Source of the DNA: Myxococcales bacterium
Lineage (GTDB): Bacteria; Myxococcota_A; Polyangia; Haliangiales; Haliangiaceae
NCBI GenBank assembly: GCA_028287115.1
Contig: JAQBQF010000040.1
Span: forward strand, 1 to 34,888
Direction of reading: 5' to 3'
Length of the DNA stretch: 34,888 bases
In this document: piece by piece, positions 8,105-16,208 of the stretch
How positions within the stretch are numbered: position 1 is the stretch's first letter
Layout: each line of letters starts with the position of its first letter
Notes under the pieces: model-generated
Databases searched by the model: none
The model's input: the letters and a program-made list of their open reading frames with translations, nothing else
Told to the model about the DNA's origin: nothing
Position numbers and translations under genes: made by a program

Positions 8105-9484
8105 TCAGCACTCGATGATGTTGACGGCGAGCCCACCGCGAGCGGTCTCCTTGTATTTGCTGCTCATGTCGGCGCCGGTTCGCCACATCGTCTTGATGAC
8201 CTTGTCGAGCGAGACCTTGTGCGTGCCGTCGCCCTGAAGCGCGAGGCGTGCGGCATTGATCGCTTTGACCGCGCCCATCGCGTTGCGCTCGATGCACGGC
8301 ACCTGCACGAGGCCGCCGATCGGATCGCACGTCAGGCCGAGGTTGTGCTCCATCCCGATCTCCGCGGCATTCTCGACTTGTGCGGGCGTGCCGCCCATCA
8401 CCTCGGCGAGGGCCCCTGCGGCCATCGAGCACGCGACGCCGACCTCACCCTGGCAACCAACTTCCGCGCCGCTGATCGAGGCGTTCTTCTTGTACAGCGC
8501 GCCGATCGCGGCCGCGGTGAGCAGGAAGCGGATCGTGCCTTCGTCGTCGGCATTCGGGAGAAATCGCCGGTAGTACATGATCACGGCCGGGATGATCCCC
8601 GCCGCGCCGTTCGTCGGCGCCGTGACGACGCGCCCACCTGCCGCATTCTCCTCGTTGACCGCGAGCGCGAACAGGTTGACCCAATCCATGATGACCAGCG
8701 GATCCGTCGCGCCGCTCGGATCGCTCTTCAGCTTGCGATACAGCGCGGCCGCGCGCCGCTTCACCTTGAGACCTCCCGGCAGGATGCCTTCGCGGTCGCA
8801 GCCGCGCTTGACGCACGCGTCCATCGCCTGCCAGATCTCGACGATCCGGCGCCGGATCTCGGCTTCAGGCGCGTGAGCCTTTTCATTCTCCATCATCAGC
8901 GAGGACACGCTCATGCCGTGCTCGACGGACAACTTCAGCAGCTCTTCGCCCGAATTGAACGGATACGGGACGGTCACCTGATCCGCCGGGGTGCTGCCGT
9001 CGGCGGGCGAGCCCGCATGATCGACGACGAAGCCGCCGCCGACCGAGTAATAGATTCGCTCGATCAGCGGCGCGGCATTCGCCGCATACGCCGTGAACCG
9101 CATGCCGTTCGAATGGAGCGGCAGCTTCTCGCGCCGGTGAAACACCAGCCCGACGCTCGGATCGAGCTCGACCTCGTGCTTGCCGAGGACCTTCAGCCGG
9201 TGGCTACTCTCGACCGCCGCGACGCGCTTGGCGACCGAGTCGACGTTCACCGTTGCGGGCTCGTCGCCTTCGAGCCCCATCAGAATTGCTCGGTCGCTCC
9301 CGTGGCCCTTGCCGGTGAACCCGAGACTACCGAACAGCTCGACCTTGACGCTCGCGACCTGCGCGAGCATGCCGTCTGCTTCGAGACGCTCCGCGAACCG
9401 CTTCGCCGCGCGCATCGGACCGACCGTGTGCGAGCTCGAAGGCCCGATGCCGATCTTGAAGATATCGAAGACGGAGATGTGCAA
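8105..9484 (-). CDS. sdaA: L-serine ammonia-lyase (L-serine dehydratase), iron-sulfur type
   Basis: A 459-residue single-chain L-serine dehydratase, converting L-serine to pyruvate and ammonia. The beta-domain start [21 protein letters not shown], the [19 protein letters not shown] segment and [17 protein letters not shown] are hallmarks. The cysteines in GCQGEVG and the Cys pair spaced by 11 are the 4Fe-4S ligands seen in E. coli SdaA. The start must be the TTG at 9484: the frame has no earlier start and the next residues are already conserved. A -10-like TACAAT (9494-9499 on this strand) lies 9 bases before it. serA is the next gene upstream on the same strand, so serine synthesis and breakdown are adjacent. 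Confidence 0.95.
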   Translation of the reverse strand: MHISVFDIFKIGIGPSSSHTVGPMRAAKRFAERLEADGMLAQVASVKVELFGSLGFTGKGHGSDRAILMGLEGDEPATVNVDSVAKRVAAVESSHRLKVLGKHEVELDPSVGLVFHRREKLPLHSNGMRFTAYAANAAPLIERIYYSVGGGFVVDHAGSPADGSTPADQVTVPYPFNSGEELLKLSVEHGMSVSSLMMENEKAHAPEAEIRRRIVEIWQAMDACVKRGCDREGILPGGLKVKRRAAALYRKLKSDPSGATDPLVIMDWVNLFALAVNEENAAGGRVVTAPTNGAAGIIPAVIMYYRRFLPNADDEGTIRFLLTAAAIGALYKKNASISGAEVGCQGEVGVACSMAAGALAEVMGGTPAQVENAAEIGMEHNLGLTCDPIGGLVQVPCIERNAMGAVKAINAARLALQGDGTHKVSLDKVIKTMWRTGADMSSKYKETARGGLAVNIIEC

Positions 9485-9670
9485 GACCGGCTCATTGTAC
9501 CCCGATCGGCCGCGTGCGCCTGATCTAGGTAAATCTCACAACACTCCGGCGAGGACGAGCTCGCGGGTCAGCCCCGCATCGAGAGCGTGGACCGCGGCGG
9601 CACCACATGCGGCCGCGGAGAGCGTTCGGAGCGCAAATGCGACCACGGGACGTTCTTCGGTATCCGGCCC

Positions 9671-10897
9671 CTAGAACAAGATGCGCGTCTTGATGCTCGT
9701 CGGAAGGCTCCCGATCGCCGCCTTCACGTCGCGCGAGACGTCCTGGTCGAGATCCATGATCAGGTAGCCGATGTCCGGATCGGTCGCGAGGACCTGCGCA
9801 CGAATGTTCGCCTGCAGATCCGAGACGATCTTGTTGATGTCGCGGAGCACACCGGGAACGTTGCGGTGGATGTTGAGCACGCGGTGGGTGCCTCGCGTGA
9901 TCGGAAGCTCGACGAGCGGGAAGTTCACCGCGCCGGTGGTCGCGCCTTGGTTGACGAACTTCATGAGCGCTGCGGAGACTTCCTTGCCGATCGCTTCTTG
10001 CGCTTCTTCGGTCGAGCCGCCGATGTGCGGCGTCAGGATCACGTTGGTGAGGCCGCGCAGCGGAGATTCGAACCCGTCGCTGTTCGACTCGGGCTCGCTT
10101 GGATAGACGTCGATCGCCGCGCCACCGAGGTGACCGGTTTTCAGCGCCGCCGCGAGCGCATCGATCACGACGACCGTGCCGCGGCTCGCGTTCAGCAGGT
10201 ACGAGCCCTGCTTCATCCGCGCGAGCTGCTCGGGCCCGATCATGTTCTTGGTCTGCGGCGTCTCCGGCACGTGGACCGTGACGAAGTCCGAGACCTCGAG
10301 CAGATCGTCGAGGCTCGGCATCGAGCGATTGTTGCCCATCGGCAGCTTCGCGACGATGTCGTGGAACACCACACGCATACCGAACGATTCTGCGAGCACG
10401 CCGATCTGACTGCCGATGTGGCCGTACCCGACGATGCCGATCGTCTGGCCGCGAACTTCGTGGCTGCCGACCGCGACCTTGCGCCACTTACCCGCGTGGA
10501 CCTCCGTAACGCGATCGCCCAGGTGGCGCGACAGCATCACGATCTCCGCGAGGATCAGCTCGGCGACCGAGCGCGTGTTCGAGAACGGTGCGTTGAACAC
10601 CGGCACGCCGCGCTTGCTCGCGTGTGCGATGTCGATCTGATTGGTGCCGATGCAAAACGCTCCGACCGCGAGCAGGCGCTTGCCTTCGTCGAGGACCTTC
10701 TGCGTGATCCGCGTCTTCGATCGGATGCCGAGGACGTGCGCATCACGAACGCGCTCCGCGAGCTCGGCCTCCGGGAGCGCGCTGCTCACGCACTCGACCT
10801 GAAACCCCTGGGCCGCGAGCTCGTCCCTCGCGACCGGGTGGATATTCTCGAGCAGGAGAATCTTGATTTCGGATTTCGGAAACGACGTCACTGCCAT
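9671..10897 (-). CDS. serA: D-3-phosphoglycerate dehydrogenase
   Basis: A 408-residue enzyme that oxidises 3-phosphoglycerate with NAD+ in the first step of serine synthesis. It follows E. coli SerA closely: IKILLLENIHP at the start, GAFCIGTNQIDI, KRGVPVFNAPFSNTRSVAELI, the NAD-binding GIVGYGHIGSQIG, NASRGTVV, the catalytic His in LTPHIGGSTEEAQ, and a C-terminal ACT domain (HRVLNIHRNVPGVLRDINKI) that binds serine for feedback inhibition. I choose the ATG at 10897 because it gives the E. coli-like N-terminus; the longer frame would add 28 unrelated residues and cross into the divergent gene. GGTGAG just upstream could act as a ribosome-binding site. The stop is followed by about 186 non-coding bases. 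Confidence 0.96.
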   Translation of the reverse strand: MAVTSFPKSEIKILLLENIHPVARDELAAQGFQVECVSSALPEAELAERVRDAHVLGIRSKTRITQKVLDEGKRLLAVGAFCIGTNQIDIAHASKRGVPVFNAPFSNTRSVAELILAEIVMLSRHLGDRVTEVHAGKWRKVAVGSHEVRGQTIGIVGYGHIGSQIGVLAESFGMRVVFHDIVAKLPMGNNRSMPSLDDLLEVSDFVTVHVPETPQTKNMIGPEQLARMKQGSYLLNASRGTVVVIDALAAALKTGHLGGAAIDVYPSEPESNSDGFESPLRGLTNVILTPHIGGSTEEAQEAIGKEVSAALMKFVNQGATTGAVNFPLVELPITRGTHRVLNIHRNVPGVLRDINKIVSDLQANIRAQVLATDPDIGYLIMDLDQDVSRDVKAAIGSLPTSIKTRILF

Positions 10898-10911
10898 TCG
10901 CTCACCGAATG
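10895..10911. promoter_or_regulatory. Small inverted repeat in the serA / ParB-like divergent gap
   Basis: CATTCG and CGAATG form a perfect 6-base inverted repeat with a 5-base spacer. One arm contains the serA start codon and the other contains an ATG in frame with the divergent ParB-like gene. The only intergenic space is about 35 bases, so this could be an operator for both genes, or chance. Confidence 0.25.
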
Positions 10912-10932
10912 TACCAGGGTTACAGTCCGGCC

Positions 10933-11943
10933 ATGCCTCCGCGCGCCAAGTCCAAAGAAGCCGCTCCGAAAAAGGCCACAACGCCGCGCAAGCGCAAGGT
11001 GAAGGCCGAGGCGGGCTCGGTAGGCCTCACGGCAGCAGAGGTCGCGAGCGGCTCGCCGACGCCAGAGATCTCGAAGCTGCGCAGCCAGATCGACGCGGCG
11101 GGTGGGACCGTGCTGTCTTCGTATCGCGAGCCACTGGGCGGCCACTGGGTCGCGCTCGCAGCGCTTCCCCTCGACAAGGTGAAGCCGACTCCTTATCAAC
11201 GCGAGCTGTCGAAGGCCCACGCGGATAGGCTCGCGTCCGTGATCCCGAAGGTCGGGCGATTTCTCGATCCGGTGATCGCGGTCCCCGACGGCGATGGGTT
11301 CATCTCGCCGAACGGCATGCACCGGCTCTCGGCCATGGGCCAGCTCGGCGCCAAGAGCATCGTCGCGCTCGTCATGCCGGAAGCCGAGATCGCGTTCCGG
11401 ATCCTCGCGCTCAACACCGAGAAGGCGCACAACCTGAAAGACAAGGCGCTCGAAGTGATCCGGATGGCGCGCGCGATCGCAGCTGATCCGAAGCGTGCGG
11501 ATGCGAGCGAAGCGGACATGGCGTTCGAGCTCGAGCAGCCGTCGCTCGTGACGATCGGCGTGTGTTACGAGAAGAATCCCCGGTTCTCGGGCGGTGCGTA
11601 TAACTCGGTCGTCTCGAAGTGCGAGACGTTCGCGACCGAGCCGATGAAGAAGAGCCTGAAGCTGCGCGAGGCTCACGCCGACAAGCTGCTCGAGCTCGAC
11701 GAGGCGGTGACCGTCGCCGTCGCCAAGCTCAAGGAAGCGGGCTTCACGAGCGGTTACCTCAAGCCGATCGTCGTCGCGCGCGTCAACCCGCTCCGCTTCG
11801 TGAAGGCGGGCAAGGACGAGAAGTCCGACTTCGACAAGACGATCGACAAGATGATCGAGGGCGCGAAGAAGTTCGACCCTTCAAAGATCCGCGCGCAAGA
11901 CGTCGCGATCGCCGCGGCCGTCGGCGGCGAGGCCGAGGGCTAG
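10933..11943 (+). CDS. ParB-like nuclease-domain protein
   Basis: A 336-residue protein with a basic, Lys/Arg/Pro-rich tail (about residues 1-28) that may contact DNA, followed by a ParB/Srx-type domain. That domain has PLDKVKPTPYQRELSKAHADRLASVI, then PVIAVPDGDGFISPNGMHRLSAMGQLGA, which corresponds to the ParB box with its GxxR nucleotide-binding motif (here GMHR). The rest is helical, with a lysine-rich C-terminus. No ParA partner is nearby, so it is not a standard chromosome partition pair; the role is unknown. The ATG at 10933 lies 6 bases after a -10-like TACAGT; an in-frame ATG at 10909 would add 8 residues. Its stop overlaps that of the next, convergent gene. Confidence 0.7.
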   Translation: MPPRAKSKEAAPKKATTPRKRKVKAEAGSVGLTAAEVASGSPTPEISKLRSQIDAAGGTVLSSYREPLGGHWVALAALPLDKVKPTPYQRELSKAHADRLASVIPKVGRFLDPVIAVPDGDGFISPNGMHRLSAMGQLGAKSIVALVMPEAEIAFRILALNTEKAHNLKDKALEVIRMARAIAADPKRADASEADMAFELEQPSLVTIGVCYEKNPRFSGGAYNSVVSKCETFATEPMKKSLKLREAHADKLLELDEAVTVAVAKLKEAGFTSGYLKPIVVARVNPLRFVKAGKDEKSDFDKTIDKMIEGAKKFDPSKIRAQDVAIAAAVGGEAEG

Positions 11944-12470
11944 AAGAAGTAATAGTGGACGCCCGCGCCGCCGGCGAACCCGGCGCCAAACGCGTCACCT
12001 CCGGCACTGACTCCCTGGCCCGTGATCGCGAGGCCACCCGCATCGACCGCGCCGAACACGATTCCCGCCGTGAAGCTCAGCGCGACGTTCGAAGACAGGA
12101 ACAGCCGGATCTGAAAGCTTGGCTCGATGAACAGATCGGTCGTGCGCACCGCTGCCATGCCCCCTTGGGGGGGAACGCTCTCGATCCCGATGCTCCCGCC
12201 GATCCCGAAGTCCGACATCGCCGTCTTGTGGACGTGCCAGAAGAACCCGCCACCGATCTCGAACAAGGTGTTGCTGGGACCGGCCGGATCGACCATGGAG
12301 AGGAAGCCACCGAGGTGGAACTGACCCGCGTCGTAGTTCACCGAGGGACCACCGGCGCCGCTGAGCTGAAACTCGGCACCTACGCCGATCGAGCCGGCCT
12401 GACCGCCTGCGTGGGCGGCTCCGGATGTAGCGGCAACAGTGATCAGAGCGAGCAAGCAATTCTTGATCAT
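11940..12470 (-). CDS. Small outer-membrane beta-barrel-like protein
   Basis: This 176-residue protein starts with a clear signal peptide (MIKNCLLALITVAATSGAAHA) and continues as glycine-rich alternating strands: GSIGVGAEFQLSG, FEIGGGFFWHV, FGIGGSIGIESV and IEPSFQIRLFLS. It ends in aromatic residues (HYYFF). The terminal phenylalanine is typical of outer-membrane barrels assembled by the Bam machinery. I do not recognise a specific family. The gene is convergent with the ParB-like gene, with the two stops sharing CTAG, and divergent from the next gene. Confidence 0.6.
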   Translation of the reverse strand: MIKNCLLALITVAATSGAAHAGGQAGSIGVGAEFQLSGAGGPSVNYDAGQFHLGGFLSMVDPAGPSNTLFEIGGGFFWHVHKTAMSDFGIGGSIGIESVPPQGGMAAVRTTDLFIEPSFQIRLFLSSNVALSFTAGIVFGAVDAGGLAITGQGVSAGGDAFGAGFAGGAGVHYYFF

Positions 12471-12538
12471 GCGCGGATGCTCGCCCGACGCGGCTTCGCT
12501 TGCAAGTTAGAGGCAAATCCGGTGCTAGGCTCCATGGC

Positions 12539-13552
12539 GTGATCTCGCCGGAGCTCGAGCTTTCCGACATCGATGCGAGGCATTGGTGTAACGGCTGGAG
12601 GTTGCTCGTGCCGCCGCGCGTGCTCGACCGACCGCGCTGGGCGCTCGTGATCGTCGATGGCACACCGGACCGGGTGCTCAAGGTGATCGTCGCCGGAGAG
12701 GGCGCGCGAGGCACGGTCGATCCGCAGCCGCTGCCGGGGACGACGAGCAAGGCGCTCGAGGCGTACGCGAAGCAGCTCGGGGTGAGCGCGGTGATCGTGA
12801 TCGATCGGGCGCTGATCGCAGAGCTGTCGGCGGAGATCGAGGCCGTGCTGCGGATCGATCAAGACGGTGCCGCGCAGGCAATGACCGCGTTGCGGGCGCT
12901 CAAGAAGCATGCGGGCCGCCGGATCTGGACCGAGCCGGCACTGCTGGACCTACTGCCGGCGCCGTCGTTCGAGCCGATCCAGCGAACGTTCGATCTGCTG
13001 GTTCCGGATCGGTCGTCGATGCTCGCGTACGTGATCGAAGACGATCGCAAGCGAGTGCACACCTCGATCATCGCGGCCAAGCACGACGGCGATGTGACGC
13101 GTGCCGCGACGCATCGTGCGATCGCCGATCTCGTTTCAGAGACGACGTTCGCCCGCGATTGGGACAAGGGCTACAAGCGGGTGCTCGACGCCGTCGAGGA
13201 GCGCTTCGCGAAGCCCGCGATCGGGATCTTTGTCGAGCGGGCTACGCTGATGAAGATCGTCACGGGCCCGAGCGATCAGCTCGCGCGCGAGCTCGACGCC
13301 AAGCGCATCGTGATCGACCCCGCGCCTGCGTGGCTGCTCGGCTTGCTCGGCGGCGCCGCGGTCGCCGCGATGGCCGGGCGCGCCGCGAACGCGCTCGCAC
13401 AGATGCTGCCCCAGTCGACGAGAACCCGGGCCTCGGCGCTCGCGCAGCGCGCACAGACGGTGCTCAAGGATTCGGGCGCTCATCCGTTCGCACTGCTCGG
13501 CTTCGATCCGATCGAGCTGTGGTCGCGACTTCGTCACCACTACCGGCCGTGA
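12539..13552 (+). CDS. Conserved-looking protein of unknown function with one C-terminal hydrophobic segment
   Basis: I do not recognise this 337-residue protein. The GTG at 12539 is chosen because it lies 7 bases after a -10-like TAGGCT; a TTG at 12500 in the same frame would add 13 residues of poor character. The N-terminal two thirds are mixed alpha/beta with many Asp/Arg residues. A hydrophobic, glycine/alanine-rich segment (APAWLLGLLGGAAVAAMAG) around residues 263-285 could be a membrane anchor. The tail ends in FALLGFDPIELWSRL. It is followed directly by a dispersed repeat and then a convergent lipoprotein gene. Confidence 0.6.
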   Translation: MISPELELSDIDARHWCNGWRLLVPPRVLDRPRWALVIVDGTPDRVLKVIVAGEGARGTVDPQPLPGTTSKALEAYAKQLGVSAVIVIDRALIAELSAEIEAVLRIDQDGAAQAMTALRALKKHAGRRIWTEPALLDLLPAPSFEPIQRTFDLLVPDRSSMLAYVIEDDRKRVHTSIIAAKHDGDVTRAATHRAIADLVSETTFARDWDKGYKRVLDAVEERFAKPAIGIFVERATLMKIVTGPSDQLARELDAKRIVIDPAPAWLLGLLGGAAVAAMAGRAANALAQMLPQSTRTRASALAQRAQTVLKDSGAHPFALLGFDPIELWSRLRHHYRP

Positions 13553-13554
13553 CC

Positions 13555-13620
13555 GAGGGCGAGGGATCGAGCGCGCCCGCAGCGAAGCGAGAACGCGCAT
13601 CGTTAGCCCGAGCGAATCCC
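13555..13620 (+). repeat. Dispersed intergenic repeat, copy A
   Basis: This 66-base sequence begins GAGGGCGAGGGATCGAGCGC, continues through CAGCGAAGCGAG and ends GCCCGAGCGAATCCC. It matches copy B at 32967-33033 in opposite orientation: 36 of the first 37 bases are identical, the middle 14 bases vary, and the last 15 are nearly identical. It fills the gap between two convergent genes. Confidence 0.75.
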
Positions 13621-13632
13621 GGAGCGTTGACC

Positions 13633-14487
13633 TCAGCGGGTCGCGTGCATCAGCATGCTGGAGGTGGTCGTCGCGCGGACGAAATACAGATCGTGACCGT
13701 CCGGCGAGATCCACGGATCGGTCTCGTCGTCGGACGTGTTCGCCTCGGCCACCGGAATGATGTTGGAGTACGGATCTCCGGCGTGGGCGCGATGCGCCTG
13801 ATAGATGTCGTAGGTACCGGCACGGTTGGTCGACCAGTAGATCGTCAAGCGGTCGGGTGACAGGTACGCGCTGAAGTTGATCCCCACGGAGTCGAGCTGG
13901 GTTTCGGGCACCGGTGCCGGCCACAGGCCCGCGCGGCTGAACCGGCGGCTCGTGTAGATTTGCTTGGTCGCGCTTCGCGTCGACGTGAACACGAGCTCGA
14001 AGCCGTCCTCGCTGATCGCACCTCCGTCCTCGGAAGCAGGAGAATTGAGCTCCGGCACGAACGCCGGCGGTGACCACGCGTCCGCGCGCGTTGGACGCGT
14101 CGAGAACATCAGATCGTCGAGTCCCAGCGAGCCGGGGCGCGCGGTCCCGAAGAACATCGTCAGGCCGTCGCGGCTGATCTCGGGCGTGGTCTCCATCGCG
14201 GTGCTGTTTAGCTCGGCCACCGGGACAGGGCTGCTCCACGGATCGCCGAGCGTCGGTCGGGTCGAGAGATAGATGTCGTCGTCGAGGTTGAAGTAGAGCT
14301 CGAGCATGTCGCCCGGCAGCGTGGGGTCATCTCCGATGCCGAACGCGATCTGTTCGGCCACAGGTGTGCTCCAGGGTCCGAGCCCTGCATCGGCGGCCCC
14401 GACAGTCGAATGAACGTCGCCCAGACCGAACAACGAGTCACAGCCCGTGCTTGCCAGCAGCAACAGCACCAGAAGACGGGCCCTCAC
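13633..14487 (-). CDS. PD40/WD40-like beta-propeller lipoprotein
   Basis: A 284-residue exported lipoprotein: MRARLLVLLLLASTGC ends in a lipobox cysteine at residue 16. The body contains at least four PD40 (TolB-like) propeller blades, seen as ISRDGLTMFFGT, ISEDGFELVFTS, LSPDRLTIYWST and ISPDGHDLYFV, each ending before a new strand set starting W or P. Such propellers bind proteins or glycans at the cell surface or in the periplasm; no catalytic motif is visible. The start is a GTG (14485-14487), with a -10-like TACGAT 8 bases upstream. A stable hairpin separates it from the lipoprotein gene upstream on the same strand. Confidence 0.75.
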   Translation of the reverse strand: MRARLLVLLLLASTGCDSLFGLGDVHSTVGAADAGLGPWSTPVAEQIAFGIGDDPTLPGDMLELYFNLDDDIYLSTRPTLGDPWSSPVPVAELNSTAMETTPEISRDGLTMFFGTARPGSLGLDDLMFSTRPTRADAWSPPAFVPELNSPASEDGGAISEDGFELVFTSTRSATKQIYTSRRFSRAGLWPAPVPETQLDSVGINFSAYLSPDRLTIYWSTNRAGTYDIYQAHRAHAGDPYSNIIPVAEANTSDDETDPWISPDGHDLYFVRATTTSSMLMHATR

Positions 14488-14506
14488 ACCTCATCATCGT
14501 ACGGTT

Positions 14507-14524
14507 GGCTCGCCGAAGCGAGCC
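14507..14524 (-). terminator. UUCG-capped hairpin, possible terminator
   Basis: On the minus strand GGCTCGC-TTCG-GCGAGCC forms a perfect 7-bp stem closed by a C(UUCG)G tetraloop, one of the most stable RNA loops. It lies 30 bases after the stop of the upstream minus-strand gene. No U-run follows, so an intrinsic terminator is plausible but not certain; it could instead block 3' exonucleases. Confidence 0.4.
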
Positions 14525-14553
14525 GCGCGCGCGTACCGGAATCGTGTCACTAC

Positions 14554-15153
14554 TCAGTGGATCGACAGGCTGTAATGCCCCATGTCGGCGAGTCCATCGA
14601 CGACGATGATGATCGATTGACCTTGGGTCAGCGAGACGCGGACGCGCGACGAGACTCCGCAGGAGTCGTCGTTGCACGCGAGCTGCACGCCCCCACAGCC
14701 GCCGAGCACGGTGAGCACGGAATCGAATTGCGAGCCGTTACAGGTGTCGATCGTGAAGGTCGCGGTCGACGGTGCGGTCCACGCGTAGCTGACGTCGGGC
14801 GAGCCGCCACCGCCGCACGTATGGCTGCTGTCGGGACGACCATTGGTCGTGCCGGTAGCGACGTTCGTCCCGAGCACAGAACCGAGATTGCCACTCGCGC
14901 ACGTGACGACGCCGCCGTCGTTCGAGAGGCCGGAGTCCGTCGAGACCGCAGCTGCATCGCGGTCGCCGGTCGCCGCATCTGAAGCGGACGTCTGGCCTTG
15001 AGGGGCGCAGACGTAACCATCGGCGCCGAGAACACAGACTTGATCGCCCGGGCAGTTCTTCGTGAGCTTGTCGCACGGCACGCCATACGGCGCGCTCGGC
15101 GAAAAACACGCCACCAGCGAGCAGCACGCCACCAAACACGCGATCCGCACCAC
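14554..15153 (-). CDS. Cysteine-rich lipoprotein with a C-terminal beta-sandwich
   Basis: This 199-residue protein starts at a GTG (15151-15153) and has a lipoprotein signal, ending LVAC with Cys16. The N-terminal part has paired cysteines in PYGVPCDKLTKNCPGDQVCV, a pattern I associate with myxobacterial cell-surface lipoproteins. A low-complexity Ala/Asp/Ser/Gly linker follows. The C-terminal 110 residues (SYAWTAPSTATFTIDTC, DSVLTVLGGC, LACNDDSCG, VSLTQGQSIIIVVDG, HYSLSIH) resemble bacterial pre-peptidase C-terminal-like beta-sandwich domains, with extra cysteines that could form disulfides. The function is unknown. A -10-like TACGAT lies 9 bases before the start. Confidence 0.65.
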   Translation of the reverse strand: MVRIACLVACCSLVACFSPSAPYGVPCDKLTKNCPGDQVCVLGADGYVCAPQGQTSASDAATGDRDAAAVSTDSGLSNDGGVVTCASGNLGSVLGTNVATGTTNGRPDSSHTCGGGGSPDVSYAWTAPSTATFTIDTCNGSQFDSVLTVLGGCGGVQLACNDDSCGVSSRVRVSLTQGQSIIIVVDGLADMGHYSLSIH

Positions 15154-15201
15154 TCGATGCCAATCGTATCGCAGATCGCGTCGTGATGATCTGCAATTGC
15201 G

Positions 15202-15810
15202 CTAGCGCTCGGCCGTCGTGTCTTCGATGGTCGCGTGCGACGTGGGCTCGAGGACGAGATCTTCGTGATCGACGATGTAGTGATCGCCGCACCGCGCGCA
15301 CGCGAGCTCTGCGGGCAGGGTCTCGCCGCAGCGACAGGCCCAGCCTACGCGACGTGCCGGCGCACCGACGACGAGCGCATGCGGGGCAACATCGTGCGTG
15401 ACCACCGCGCCGGCGCCGATCATCGCGTATTCGCCGATCGTCACGCCGCAGACGATGGTCGCGTTTGCGCCGATCGCCGCGCCTCTGCACACGAGGGTAC
15501 GCGCGTAGCTGTCCTTGCGCACGACGTTGGCGCGCGGGTGTTTGACGTTGGTGAACACGCAAGAGGGCCCGAGGAACACGTCATCTTCGAGCGTGACGCC
15601 TTCGAAGATCGACACGTGATTCTGGATCTTGCAGCCGTGGCCGATCCGCACCTTGCCGACGTAACACGCGTGTCCGATCGAGCAACGGTCACCGATCCAC
15701 GCGCCGGACATCACGTGGACGTGATGCCAGATCCGCGTTTCGGCGCCGATGTGCGTGTTGGGTTGGTCGATCGTTGCGGTCGGGTGGATAAACTGTTCCT
15801 GACGCTGCAC
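15202..15810 (-). CDS. Left-handed beta-helix N-acetyltransferase, WbpD/WlbB-like
   Basis: A 202-residue hexapeptide-repeat acyltransferase. The repeats (HIGAETRIWHHVHVMSGAWIG, SIGHACYVGKVRIGHGCKIQ, VSIFEGVTLEDDVFLGPSCVF, AAIGANATIVCGVTIG, AMIGAGAVVTHDVAPHALVVG) follow the order of enzymes that N-acetylate amino-sugar nucleotides such as UDP-2-acetamido-3-amino-glucuronate. That reaction supplies O-antigen or exopolysaccharide. A C-terminal extension with CRCG and CARCG looks like a small zinc ribbon, also seen in that family. It stands alone here, without other sugar genes, so the exact substrate is open. The start is a GTG at 15808-15810. Confidence 0.8.
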   Translation of the reverse strand: MQRQEQFIHPTATIDQPNTHIGAETRIWHHVHVMSGAWIGDRCSIGHACYVGKVRIGHGCKIQNHVSIFEGVTLEDDVFLGPSCVFTNVKHPRANVVRKDSYARTLVCRGAAIGANATIVCGVTIGEYAMIGAGAVVTHDVAPHALVVGAPARRVGWACRCGETLPAELACARCGDHYIVDHEDLVLEPTSHATIEDTTAER

Positions 15811-15855
15811 GCGTGAAGGATGCAGCGCGCAGCCCCGCCTGTCGCGTCTCGACGC

Positions 15856-15884
15856 TTGATCTATATTTTAGTCGATGCTAAATC
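15856..15884 (+). promoter_or_regulatory. Promoter and likely autorepression operator of the ArsR gene
   Basis: TTGATC (15856-15861), a 17-base spacer and TAAATC (15879-15884) are followed 6 bases later by the GTG start, so the transcript would have no leader. An inverted repeat TTTAG-6-CTAAA (15867-15882) covers the spacer and part of the -10. The patch is AT-rich in a GC-rich neighbourhood. ArsR-type repressors usually bind such sites to control themselves. Confidence 0.55.
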
Positions 15885-15890
15885 ATCGAT

Positions 15891-16169
15891 GTGCAGATCG
15901 TCATGCGTGCGCTCGCCGAGCCCCGCCGGCGGGAGATCTTGCGTCTCACGTGGACGGACGAGGTCTCTGCGGGCGACCTCCATCGCGCGTTCGGCGACAT
16001 CACCTTCGGCGCGGTCTCGCAGCACCTGCGTGTGCTCGCGGACGCTGGCTTGGTCGCGTGTCGGAAAGACGGGCGGCGCCGGTATTACCGCGCGCGCCGG
16101 CGAGAGCTCGGTGCCTTGCGCACCTGGCTCGAGCAGATGTGGTCGAGCTCGGTCACCGCCATCTCTTGA
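15891..16169 (+). CDS. ArsR/SmtB-family transcriptional regulator
   Basis: A 92-residue winged-helix regulator. MRALAEPRRREILRLTW is the start of the domain and TFGAVSQHLRVLADAGLVACRKDGRRRYYRARRREL contains the recognition helix and wing. The metal-binding cysteines of arsenic or zinc sensors (ELCVCDL-type) are absent, so this is one of the metal-independent branch often paired with SRPBCC proteins; no such partner is here. The GTG at 15891 follows a well-spaced promoter with an inverted repeat, suggesting self-repression; the ATG at 15903 is an alternative. The next gene, a DNA methyltransferase, starts 39 bases later and has its own -10-like hexamer. Confidence 0.85.
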   Translation: MQIVMRALAEPRRREILRLTWTDEVSAGDLHRAFGDITFGAVSQHLRVLADAGLVACRKDGRRRYYRARRRELGALRTWLEQMWSSSVTAIS

Positions 16170-16208
16170 CCCCTGGTCCGGAGGCGCGGTCGGGCCTAGG
16201 ATGCGTGC

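Noticed and set aside
7934..9523. 529-codon plus-strand open frame antisense to sdaA
   Set aside because: The opposite strand encodes a complete serine dehydratase; the antisense product has no recognisable fold.
10055..10075. GGTTCGAATC on the minus strand, like a tRNA T-loop
   Set aside because: It encodes the conserved SNSDGFESPL stretch of SerA, and no acceptor or anticodon arms surround it.
9587..11002. Long plus-strand open frame across serA
   Set aside because: It is antisense to a fully conserved SerA and its protein is repetitive Arg/Asp/Val without motifs.
10933..11943. A ParAB partition locus or plasmid origin
   Set aside because: Only a ParB-like protein is present; there is no ParA ATPase and no array of parS-like sites, and the neighbours are housekeeping genes.
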